From Streptomyces sp. NBC_01481 (GTDB taxonomy: Bacteria; Actinomycetota; Actinomycetes; Streptomycetales; Streptomycetaceae), in NCBI RefSeq assembly GCF_026339995.1, contig NZ_JAPEPT010000004.1:434001-498000 (forward strand): DNA of 64,000 nt. Reading direction: 5' to 3'. The notes beneath the pieces were generated by a model that ran no database searches, had not been told where the DNA came from, and worked only from the letters and a program-made list of their open reading frames with translations. Of this stretch, positions 25,858 through 33,772 are shown piece after piece (position 1 is the stretch's first letter; every line of letters begins with the position of its first letter). Both the position numbers and the translations under genes were made by a program.

Positions 25858-27384
25858 ATGAACACACCGGGGGACCTGGTCGACGGGCGGTTCGAGCTGA
25901 TCGAGCGGCTCGGGAGCGGGGGCATGGGCACGGTGTGGCGGGCGCGCGACACGGTGCTTCAGCGCGAAGTCGCCCTCAAGGCAGTCCGGTCCGATGTGGG
26001 TGTTTCCGAGGCGGTCGGCGAGCGAGTGCTGCGTGAGGCGCGGGCGCTGGCGCGACTCAGTCACCCCCACGTGGTGACGATCCATCAAATAGTGGCGATG
26101 GATCCCCACCCGTGGATCGTGATGGAGCTGGTGCCCGGTGTCTCGCTCCACGACAGGCTCGACCGCGGCTCCCTGACCCCAAAGGAAGCCGCGCGCATCG
26201 GGCGTCAGGTGCTCTCTGCCCTGCGGGCCGCGCATGCGGCGGGCATCCAGCACCGGGACGTCAAACCCGCCAATGTCCTGCTGCGTCCCGACGGAAGTGC
26301 CGTGCTCACCGACTTCGGGATCGCCGCACTCCAGGGTTCGACGTCGCTGACGGTCACCGGCGAACTCGTCGGCTCGCCCGAATACATCGCCCCGGAGAGA
26401 GTCCGCGGCCGCGACGACGACCCGGCGTCCGACCTCTGGTCCCTGGGGCTCGTGCTGTACGTAGCAGTCGAGGGCGTCAGCCCGCTGCGCCGGACAACGG
26501 CGCTGACGACCCTGGCCGCGGTGCTCGACGATCCGGTGCCGCCGCCGACGCGTTCCGGGCCGCTCGCGCCCGTGCTTCAGGCACTGCTCGTACGGGACCC
26601 GGCGGCGCGCCCCGACGCGGCACGGCTGGACACGATGCTGGCTCAGGTGGAGTCGGGTGCCGCGCCGCACTGGGCGCAGCCGACGATGACCACCGCGCTG
26701 CCGCCGATGCCAGGCGGGCCCGTGCCGCCCGTACCGACTCAGCTGGACAGCCCGCGGCCGACCGTTCCGCAACAGCCTCAGCCACTGCCCACCCAGGACC
26801 GGCCGCGGAGCCGTACACCGATCCTCGTCGCCGTGATCGCCGCGGCGCTGGCGGTCACCGCGGCGACCGCGCTCGTCCTCACACTGGGCGATCGGGGGGA
26901 CAACAAGGCGGGCGGCAGCCAGGGTTCGTCCGCGAGTACGTCGTCGTCGGCCGCGACGGCATCGGCCCCGGGCCCCACGCCGAAGCCGACGCCCACACCG
27001 ACTCCGACGGTTACCCCGACGGAGTCGGTCACCCCGATCACTCCGCCCCCATCAGCAGGCGGCTGGATCGCCCAGCTCTTCTCCGAGCCGGTCGGCTCCG
27101 GCACCGCCGCCCGAGACCTGCGGCTCGCCAAGGTCCGGCAGTCCGTGCCCGAGGCGGCCTTCCTCCGCAGCGACGACTACGCGTCGCTGCGCCCGGGCTA
27201 CTGGGTGATCTACGCCCCGGGCCCCTTCGCCGACGGCCGTGCCGCGCTGACCTTCTGCGCCGAACGAGGCAGGACCTCGGCGAACACGTGCATCGGCCGC
27301 TATCTGAGTACGAGTTCGGCCGACGCCGGGCTGCTGTGCCGCCCACCGGCGACCAGCCCGGGCGGCCGCTGCACGCGCTCATAG
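25858..27384 (+). CDS. Transmembrane Ser/Thr protein kinase (PASTA-less)
   Basis: 508 residues. The kinase domain covers roughly residues 10-270: GSGGMGTVWRA glycine loop, Lys41 in VALKAV, HRDVKPANVLL catalytic loop, DFG (TDFGIAAL) and SPEYIAPERV. A Pro/Gln-rich juxtamembrane linker leads to one transmembrane helix (ILVAVIAAALAVTAATALVLTL), a Ser/Thr/Pro-rich stalk, then an extracellular domain of about 110 residues (GWIAQLFSEPVGSG to the end) with Cys residues, in place of PASTA repeats. It probably senses an extracellular cue. ATG 25858 follows an intergenic gap with little leader; leaderless transcription is possible. Confidence 0.92.
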   Translation: MNTPGDLVDGRFELIERLGSGGMGTVWRARDTVLQREVALKAVRSDVGVSEAVGERVLREARALARLSHPHVVTIHQIVAMDPHPWIVMELVPGVSLHDRLDRGSLTPKEAARIGRQVLSALRAAHAAGIQHRDVKPANVLLRPDGSAVLTDFGIAALQGSTSLTVTGELVGSPEYIAPERVRGRDDDPASDLWSLGLVLYVAVEGVSPLRRTTALTTLAAVLDDPVPPPTRSGPLAPVLQALLVRDPAARPDAARLDTMLAQVESGAAPHWAQPTMTTALPPMPGGPVPPVPTQLDSPRPTVPQQPQPLPTQDRPRSRTPILVAVIAAALAVTAATALVLTLGDRGDNKAGGSQGSSASTSSSAATASAPGPTPKPTPTPTPTVTPTESVTPITPPPSAGGWIAQLFSEPVGSGTAARDLRLAKVRQSVPEAAFLRSDDYASLRPGYWVIYAPGPFADGRAALTFCAERGRTSANTCIGRYLSTSSADAGLLCRPPATSPGGRCTRS

Positions 27385-27569
27385 CCGCGGCGAACGGCTC
27401 CAGCGATCCGCTCCAGCGAATTGCTCGTAGCTGGCGCGCGTGGCCTCGCCGGGTACTCCCATAGGCCAGGAACCCCCATCGCTTGAACGGGCGGATCAGC
27501 CGACCGTCTCGATCGCGGAACACCAGGCTACTCACGCACCGGCATCACAAGGCTCGTAGCATTCAGGGC

Positions 27570-28337
27570 ATGACAAGCGCTGTGCTGACTCCGTGGTGGC
27601 GACACCGGCGACCCGCAACGACCGTTGCCGACGACGACCTCGGGTCCGCGGACCCCACCCCGATCCTCGACTGGCGTCACCCCCAAGTGCAGCACCTGCT
27701 CGCAGCCGCCCGGGAAACCACGCAGCCCGGGGAGCGCGCACTGCTCCAGGCCGCGCACCACCTCATCAGTGAGACCGTCCGGCCGGTGTACGCGCTCAAC
27801 GACACACAGCCCGTCTCCCGCACACTGGCGCGAGGCGTCGGTTCCTGCAGCCAGCGGCTGGCCGTGCTCGAAGCGGTCGCCCGCGCGGGCGGCAGCTCCA
27901 CCCGTGTGCGTGGCCTTCTGGTGGACGGTTCGTTCTGGTACTCGCGCTTCCCACGGCTCCGCCGCCTGGTGCCCGACACGGTCCTCCTCGCCTGGCCGGA
28001 GTTCCGTATCGGGCAGACCTGGCTGAACGTTTCCGAGCTGTACGCGCCGCTCGACGCGCTGAGCGCGGCCAATCCCCGGGGATTCACCAACACCGGATCG
28101 CAGACGCTCTTCGAGGCCCTGGCCTCCACCGCCGTGGACTGGGACGGCTCGACCTGCGGTTCGGACAGCTGCTCGTCCTTCGACCTGTCGGCGCTGGTGC
28201 GCGAGGACCTCGGGCGCTTCTCCTCGCGCGACGAACTCTTCGCCGCGCACGGCCAGACCCTGTGCCCGCCGGCCAGGATCATCGGCGGTGCGCTGCTGGG
28301 CCGTCGCGCGGCGGGTGCTGCTGATGCCCCGTCGTAA
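27570..28337 (+). CDS. Transglutaminase-like domain protein, catalytic His apparently lost
   Basis: 255 residues. The motif GSCSQRLAVLEAVARAGGSSTRVRGL (Cys93) looks like the cysteine-helix of transglutaminase-like/arylamine-transferase folds. The strand normally reading HAWxEF is here VLLAWPEFRIGQTW, so the catalytic His position seems to be Leu. No signal peptide or membrane helix. The start at ATG 27570 follows CAGGG. Ten bp separate its stop from the aldo/keto reductase start, so the two are probably cotranscribed. The fold call is moderate; the missing His is read by eye. Confidence 0.72.
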   Translation: MTSAVLTPWWRHRRPATTVADDDLGSADPTPILDWRHPQVQHLLAAARETTQPGERALLQAAHHLISETVRPVYALNDTQPVSRTLARGVGSCSQRLAVLEAVARAGGSSTRVRGLLVDGSFWYSRFPRLRRLVPDTVLLAWPEFRIGQTWLNVSELYAPLDALSAANPRGFTNTGSQTLFEALASTAVDWDGSTCGSDSCSSFDLSALVREDLGRFSSRDELFAAHGQTLCPPARIIGGALLGRRAAGAADAPS

Positions 28338-28346
28338 GGTGACCAG

Positions 28347-29303
28347 GTGACGACGAAGACCGGGACGAGCGGCGGGCGGCTGCTGTACGGGTGCATGGGG
28401 CTCGGAGGCAGCTGGGACACGGAGCCTTACGGCGCGCGGGACATCGCGGACGCCGAGGCGGCGATCGAGGCGGCACTGGACAGTGGGATCACCACGTTCG
28501 ACCACGCCGACATCTACCGGCACGGGAAGGCCGAGGCCGTCTTCGGTGAGGTTCTCGCCCGTACCCCGGGGCTGCGTGAGCGCATCGTCGTCCAGACCAA
28601 ATGCGGCATCCGTCTCGCGGACGATGAGCGGCCCGGCATCTACGACCTGAGTGGGCCGACCATCGCCCGGCGGGTCGAGGAGAGCCTGGCCCGGTTGCGG
28701 ACCGATGTCATCGATGTGCTGCTCCTGCACCGCCCGGATCCCCTGGCAGACCCGGACGACATCGCCGAGGCGCTGACGTCGCTGCACCGGCAGGGTCTTG
28801 TGCGACGGTTCGGTGTGTCGAACATGGGCGCCGTGCAGATGGCTCCCCTTCAGGCACGTCTCGATGTCCCGCTGGTCGCCAACCAGCTGGAGATGAGCCT
28901 GCAGCGGCGGGACTGGCTCGAAGCCGGTGTCCTCGTGAACACCCCGCAGGCAGCCGCCAACGGCTTCCCGTTCGGGACGGTCGAGTTCTGCCGGGCGAGC
29001 GGTATTGCGCTGCAGGCGTGGGGGGCACTCGCTCAGGGTCGTTTCACGGGCCGCCAGGAAACGCCGGGCGAGGTCGCGACCGCGCAGCTCATCTCGGCAC
29101 TGGCCGACAAGAAGGGCACGACGCCGGAGACGATTCTGCTGTGGTGGCTGCAGCGGCATCCGGCCGCAATCGTGCCGGTGGTCGGCAGCGCGCGTCCTGA
29201 ACGTATCCGCGCCTGCCGTGACGCGGCGCAGCGGGAACCGGACCTCAGCCGCGAGGAATGGTACGAACTCTGGCTCACCGCCCGCGGCGCGCCTCTTCCC
29301 TGA
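28347..29303 (+). CDS. Aldo/keto reductase
   Basis: 318 residues of the AKR (beta/alpha)8 barrel, YdhF-like. The catalytic tetrad is visible: Asp52 or Asp55 and Tyr57 (TTFDHADIYRHG), Lys85 (VVQTKCG) and His128 (LLLHRPDPL). NADPH-binding end: VPVVGSARPERI. Cytoplasmic oxidoreductase of unknown carbonyl substrate. GTG start at 28347, 10 bp after the transglutaminase-like gene. Converges on the PaaN-like gene (14 bp gap). Confidence 0.92.
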   Translation: MTTKTGTSGGRLLYGCMGLGGSWDTEPYGARDIADAEAAIEAALDSGITTFDHADIYRHGKAEAVFGEVLARTPGLRERIVVQTKCGIRLADDERPGIYDLSGPTIARRVEESLARLRTDVIDVLLLHRPDPLADPDDIAEALTSLHRQGLVRRFGVSNMGAVQMAPLQARLDVPLVANQLEMSLQRRDWLEAGVLVNTPQAAANGFPFGTVEFCRASGIALQAWGALAQGRFTGRQETPGEVATAQLISALADKKGTTPETILLWWLQRHPAAIVPVVGSARPERIRACRDAAQREPDLSREEWYELWLTARGAPLP

Positions 29304-29317
29304 CGGCGCCACACTTC

Positions 29318-31015
29318 CTACGCACCGACGGAGCTCATGTCCCGTACCCGGGCCGCGGGGCGGCGGGCCTGCACGAGGCGGAAGCGGCCGGTGATGAACG
29401 ACGGGTCCGCAAGCGCGGTTTGAGCACCCGCGGGCGTGCCCGCCTCGCAGAAGTCGCCGTACACCGCCGACTGGTCCACGAAGGCATTCCCGGCGAGGTT
29501 CTCCGACAGCTGCACCCCGGCGTCGAGGGCTGCCGCCTCGGCCGCCCCCAGGACCAGCGGGTCCGTCGAGTGGACGGAGAAGTACTGGCCGCCGTGGCCG
29601 CGCACGGTGCGGCGGAAGATGTCCAGGCTCTGCGAGGTCGATTCGGTGGCGATCACGAAGGAGACGGGACCGGCCCACTCGCGTGAGTACACCCTCTCGT
29701 CGTGTGCCTCCAGCCGGACGATCAGTGGTGTACGGATGTCCGCCGCCGGATGGTCGGGGTGGCCGACCGGCAGGGATGCGTGCACCACCACGCCGCATCC
29801 GGCCGCGTGGGCGAGGGAGCTGCGGATACGGTCGCTGCCGATCGCCCCGAGAATCCCCGCCGCACGCCGCGGTTCCGCCAAAAGGCGCTTCACGGCGCGG
29901 CTCAGGTCGACGCTGAACCGCCCTATGGGCTTGTGGCCTTCGTTGGTCGTGATCCCGCGGGACGGCACCAGGATGTTCTGCGGCGCTGTGCAGGTCTGGC
30001 CGCTGCACAGCGACAGGGACAGCGCCAGCTCGCGCAGCATGGTGCGGTATTCGTCGGTGGAGTCCACCAGCACGGTGTTGGCCCCGATCGATGTGGCGAA
30101 CACGTCGGCCTGGCGGGCGTTGCGTCGCAGCCAGTCGCCGAAGCGGGCCGAGCCGGTGAAGTCGATGAGCCGGACCGCGGGGTCGGTGGCGAGCCGGGAC
30201 GCCAGTTTCTCGCCGGGCTCTTCCGCCGCCAGTGTCACCACGTTGGGATCGTGCCCCGCATTCGCCAGGACGTCCCTGGCGACCTGGACGGTCAGCGCGA
30301 GCGGGAGGACCGCCCGGGGGTGCGGCTTGACGATCACCGGATTTCCGGTCACCAGGCTGGCGAAGAGGCCCGGATAGCCGTTCCAGGTGGGGAAGTCGGG
30401 GCAGCCGATGAGCAGTGAGACGCCGCGCGGTACCACGGTGCAGGTGCCGTCCATCCGCACCGGGTCGCCCAGCTTGCCGGGCCGCTGCCAGGACAGCTCG
30501 GCGGGATTGCGTACAGACTCGGCCAGCGCACGGGCCACGGCCTCAAGTCCCCGGTCCTGCGCCTGCGGACCGCCCGAGCGGTGGGCCGTGGTGTACGCCT
30601 GCCCCGTGGTGTGGTGCAGCGCGTGCGCGATCTCATGGCTGCGGTCGTGGAGCCGGCAGAGCATCTCCACGGCGAGCGAGGCCCGGCGCCGCGGTCCTGC
30701 CGCACGCCAGCCCGCCGTCGCCCGCACCGCCGCCTCCACCAACTCGCTTGGTTCGGAACGGAGATAGCGCACGCCCAGGCTGAGGCCGTACGGAGAGCAC
30801 TCGGTCCCGACCCGTTCACGGGCGCCGGGCTGCCCCAGGCCGAAGTCCTTCCCGAGCATCGACCGGAACACCGCTCCGCCGCTGTGCGCCGCCCCTCTGC
30901 GACGGTCGACGGCACCGGCCGGCCCCTCGGTGAACGGAGCGAAACCCGCACCGCTCACCACAGCCTTGACGGCCTGCTCCAGCAGGTTGCTCTCGTCGAA
31001 GGAGCCGGTACGCAT
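29318..31015 (-). CDS. paaN: PaaN-like aldehyde dehydrogenase
   Basis: 565 residues of the ALDH superfamily with the PaaN pattern: FAPFTEGPAG, GTCTVVPRGVSLLIGCPDFPTWNGYPGLFASLVTGNPVIVKPHP, DFTGSARFGDWL, SLSLCSGQTCTAPQNILVP (catalytic Cys) and YSREWAGPVSFVI. Where ALDHs usually carry the general-base Glu, the sequence reads VFATSIGANTVLVDST, so the Glu seems absent. PaaN is named for phenylacetate degradation, but no paaABCDE genes are here. It is the last gene of an operon with a permease and a hypothetical protein (6-bp spacing), suggesting oxidation of an aldehyde derived from an imported amine or amino acid. Confidence 0.84.
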   Translation of the reverse strand: MRTGSFDESNLLEQAVKAVVSGAGFAPFTEGPAGAVDRRRGAAHSGGAVFRSMLGKDFGLGQPGARERVGTECSPYGLSLGVRYLRSEPSELVEAAVRATAGWRAAGPRRRASLAVEMLCRLHDRSHEIAHALHHTTGQAYTTAHRSGGPQAQDRGLEAVARALAESVRNPAELSWQRPGKLGDPVRMDGTCTVVPRGVSLLIGCPDFPTWNGYPGLFASLVTGNPVIVKPHPRAVLPLALTVQVARDVLANAGHDPNVVTLAAEEPGEKLASRLATDPAVRLIDFTGSARFGDWLRRNARQADVFATSIGANTVLVDSTDEYRTMLRELALSLSLCSGQTCTAPQNILVPSRGITTNEGHKPIGRFSVDLSRAVKRLLAEPRRAAGILGAIGSDRIRSSLAHAAGCGVVVHASLPVGHPDHPAADIRTPLIVRLEAHDERVYSREWAGPVSFVIATESTSQSLDIFRRTVRGHGGQYFSVHSTDPLVLGAAEAAALDAGVQLSENLAGNAFVDQSAVYGDFCEAGTPAGAQTALADPSFITGRFRLVQARRPAARVRDMSSVGA

Positions 31016-31021
31016 CAGTGG

Positions 31022-31996
31022 TCAGCCTTTCCGCGGATCCGCGTGCTCCGCGGCCGCTCGGGAGGACCGGTCGCGCCAGCGCGCGTACTCCGCTTCCGGC
31101 TCGCCCGTGTACGACCACGGCACCCGGGTGGCCCGTCCCTTGAGGAGGTCGAAGACCGTCGCGGCCTCGACGAGAAGTCCTGCATGGGCGAGACCGTGAG
31201 CGAGATGGTTGAGGTCGGCGACGTCCTGTGCCGCCTCGACGGGGGACCGGACCGCTATCCAGCGTTCCATGGTCTCCATGAGGTCCCAGCGCTCCCCGGC
31301 CCAGTAGCCGACCATCGCGTGCGGGCTGACGCCTTCGTTCTCGGTGCGGTGACGGAACTCCTCCGCGCGGGCGACCTGCGGCATGACAAGCAGCGGGGAG
31401 CCGGCCGGGGCGTAGACCGCGCAGTCGCGGGCGAAGGCGTAGGCCTGGCCGTGGGAGCCGTGCCAGCGAGCCGTCATGTAGCGCAGAGCCTGATGGTGCG
31501 CCTCGCGGTGGTACGGATCGCGGGCCAGCAGTTCCGGCCACCACCGGTTCATCGCCTGGGCGCCGTTCTCGTACAGCCTGCCCAGGGTGATCAGCGACAC
31601 CCAGGGATGGGGGTCCTGGGGGAAGGCATCGGCGGCGTTGAGACAGATGTGGGCCGTGCGGTCCAGGATGTCCGGGCCCGGGATGGTGCTCGTACGGGCG
31701 GCTGCGAAATGCCGCATCACCTCGGTGTCGGCCCGCAGTACGAGGGCGTCCGCGCTGTGCGGCTGCGCGGTCTGCCAGGCTTCGACGATCCGCTTGTCGG
31801 CGGCGGTGTGGGCGAGCAGCCGGATGCGGTGACTGCGGCGGTCCCAGTCCCTGTGGGGACTGGTTGCCAGCAGTTCGTGTGCGCCTTCCCAGCGGCCCAT
31901 GACCATGTCCTCGCACGCGGCGGACAGGGCCTTGTCGCCGAAGGTCTGGTCGTAATGCGGTGCCGCGGAGCGTCTTCGGTTCCAGGCCAGGGCCAT
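31022..31996 (-). CDS. Conserved-looking hypothetical protein, helical-repeat type
   Basis: 324 residues from ATG 31996. No signal peptide or membrane helix. The sequence is helical and rich in Trp, His and Arg (ALSAACEDMVMGRWEGAHELLATSPHRDWDRRSHRIRLLAHTAA, AFPQDPHPWVSLITLGRLYENG, DLNHLAHGLAHAGLLVEAATVFDLL), reminiscent of TPR-like repeats. It lies between the permease (35-bp gap) and the PaaN-like gene (6-bp gap), and this arrangement implies joint expression. Its role is unknown; a scaffold or regulatory partner of the dehydrogenase is only a guess. Confidence 0.75.
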   Translation of the reverse strand: MALAWNRRRSAAPHYDQTFGDKALSAACEDMVMGRWEGAHELLATSPHRDWDRRSHRIRLLAHTAADKRIVEAWQTAQPHSADALVLRADTEVMRHFAAARTSTIPGPDILDRTAHICLNAADAFPQDPHPWVSLITLGRLYENGAQAMNRWWPELLARDPYHREAHHQALRYMTARWHGSHGQAYAFARDCAVYAPAGSPLLVMPQVARAEEFRHRTENEGVSPHAMVGYWAGERWDLMETMERWIAVRSPVEAAQDVADLNHLAHGLAHAGLLVEAATVFDLLKGRATRVPWSYTGEPEAEYARWRDRSSRAAAEHADPRKG

Positions 31997-32031
31997 GGCA
32001 GGCGTCCTTTGATCAGAAGGCGGAACAGGTG

Positions 32032-33531
32032 TCAGAAGTCGGTGAGGAGTTCGTCCTGACTCCTGGCCAGGTTGACGGCCTGGGTCTCGCCGGAGTCCGC
32101 GCCCCCGAAGGAGTCGTCCATGACGCGCGCCCGGTCGGCGTCGAGACGCCCGCGCTCGAAGTACGGCCGCTGCCTCAGCCACGCGGCGAGCATCGGTACG
32201 AGCCCCAGGGCGAGCGTGCCGAATCCGATGACCAGCGCTGGGGTGCTCAGGGAGGCCACGGACTCGATCATGATCCAGAGCATGAACAGCGCGCCGGCCA
32301 GCGGCCACAGTCCCATGAGGAGGAAGTTGGACACGGAGGCCCGCAGCAGTTTGCGGTGGACGACGACGGCGCCCAGTCCGGCGAGGCTGTAGTAGAAGGT
32401 GACGAGGAGACAGACTCCGCTCACGGCGTCCGAGAGCATCGACTCGCCCGGCTCGAGCCGCACGGCCTCGACGATGGCGAGCGTGCCCGATGCCACGGCG
32501 ATGACGACGGTGGCCAGCCACGGCGTGTGCCGCTTGGCGTGGATCCGGCCGAGGACGGGGGGAAGCGTCCTGTCCCGGCCCATGGCGAACAGGGTGCGGC
32601 CGGCCTGGATGAGGGCGGTCTCCAGCATGGCGACCGTCGACAGGAGCAGCGCGAGCACCAGCAGGGTGCCGCCCACACCCGGCCAGACCCGCTGGCCGAG
32701 CTCGATCAGAATGCCCTCCGGGCTGTGCGACACGGCGTCCGGCGTCATGAGGACATTGACCGCCACGGCGACCAGCGCGAAGAGCAGGAACGCCAGGACC
32801 ACACCGATGACTCCGCCGAACCCCGATCCGCGTGAGCCGCGCCGGGTTTCCTCGCCGAGATTGCTGGTCACGTCCCAGCCCCAGAACGCGAACGTGGCGA
32901 TCAGCGCGCCCGTCACGAAGGACTCCTGCCCCTCGAAGTGGCTGAAGCCGAACCAGGAAAAGGAGAACTCCGTCCCGCCGCCGTCGGACAGCAGCGCGGC
33001 CAGCGCGAAGCCGATCAGCAGGACCACCTGCACGGCCGTGATGACGGTCAGCGCGCGGGCTCCGATCCGGGCTCCGAACGCCACCACCCCTGCCATCAGG
33101 AGGAACCAGCCCGAGCCGACGAGCGCGGCCAGGACCGGATCACCGACCAGGCTCGGCGCTACGAGTGACAACGTCGCATTGCCGGCGGGCACCGTGCTGG
33201 ACGCCATGAAGACGGTGCAGGCGACCACGAGCGACCAGCCGCACAGGAACCCGAGGAAGGGGTGCAGCGACCGGGCGACCCAGCTGTACGCGGCTCCCGC
33301 ATTGGGGTCCACACGGCCGAGTTGCCGGTAGGCCAGGGCTATGCCGATCACGGGTATCGCGCAGTAGAGCAGCGCGGCAGGGCTCGCCACACCGACGGCG
33401 GCGATCAGCGCGGGAATCGTTCCGGCGACCGTGTACGCCGGACCGCATCCCGCGACGGCCATGACCACCATGTCCCACGTGCTGAGGGCGTCCGCCCGCA
33501 GACCGCCTCCGGTGCCGGATCTCATGCTCAA
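32032..33531 (-). CDS. APC-superfamily amino acid/amine permease
   Basis: 499 residues with about 12-14 transmembrane helices. The helix-1 signature is MVVMAVAGCGPAYTVAGTIPALIAAVG, followed by AYRQLGRVDPNAGAAYSWVARSLHPFLGFLCGW and later FAFWGWDVTSNLGEETRRG, all APC-type. It imports an amino acid, amine or organic cation by proton or sodium symport. The TTG start at 33531 has AAAGG 8 nt upstream; an ATG at 33525 is in frame but badly spaced. First gene of the permease/hypothetical/PaaN-like operon. Confidence 0.9.
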   Translation of the reverse strand: MSMRSGTGGGLRADALSTWDMVVMAVAGCGPAYTVAGTIPALIAAVGVASPAALLYCAIPVIGIALAYRQLGRVDPNAGAAYSWVARSLHPFLGFLCGWSLVVACTVFMASSTVPAGNATLSLVAPSLVGDPVLAALVGSGWFLLMAGVVAFGARIGARALTVITAVQVVLLIGFALAALLSDGGGTEFSFSWFGFSHFEGQESFVTGALIATFAFWGWDVTSNLGEETRRGSRGSGFGGVIGVVLAFLLFALVAVAVNVLMTPDAVSHSPEGILIELGQRVWPGVGGTLLVLALLLSTVAMLETALIQAGRTLFAMGRDRTLPPVLGRIHAKRHTPWLATVVIAVASGTLAIVEAVRLEPGESMLSDAVSGVCLLVTFYYSLAGLGAVVVHRKLLRASVSNFLLMGLWPLAGALFMLWIMIESVASLSTPALVIGFGTLALGLVPMLAAWLRQRPYFERGRLDADRARVMDDSFGGADSGETQAVNLARSQDELLTDF

Positions 33532-33704
33532 CGGACGTGCCTTTCAAGAGAAACAACCACGGCGCAGCCCACGGCGCCCCCGGGGGAGAGCAGACCCGTC
33601 AGGGGCTGACGAAGGGGTCAGGGTGTGTCGATTCAACGACGCAGGGGCCCACGGGCACCCAGAATGTGCGGTTGACCGGCGTGGACTCGGCAGATCCTGC
33701 CGAA

Positions 33705-33752
33705 ATGAATGTGAATTTGCAAGACTTCGAGCAGGGGAATATCCACATTCAT
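33705..33752. promoter_or_regulatory. Inverted repeat in the leader spacer
   Basis: ATGAATGTG (33705-33713) and its exact complement CACATTCAT (33744-33752) flank 30 nt. They lie between the ABC exporter stop (33773) and the permease start (33531), in the upstream region of the permease operon. The local sequence is AT-richer than its surroundings. Possible operator pair or RNA hairpin. Confidence 0.4.
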
Positions 33753-33772
33753 GCGACATGGCCGCACCGAGG

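Noticed and set aside
27395..27535. Minus-strand peptide-like stretch (SSLVFRDRDGRLIRPFKRWGFLAYG) between the kinase and the transglutaminase-like gene
   Set aside because: Moderate coding-like third-position bias but no family match, no stop-defined small gene, and the frame runs on into the antisense of the kinase gene. It could be a relic, but the evidence is too thin.
27528..30008. Long minus-strand open frame over the transglutaminase-like and aldo/keto reductase genes
   Set aside because: Same reason: antisense shadow of convincing plus-strand genes.
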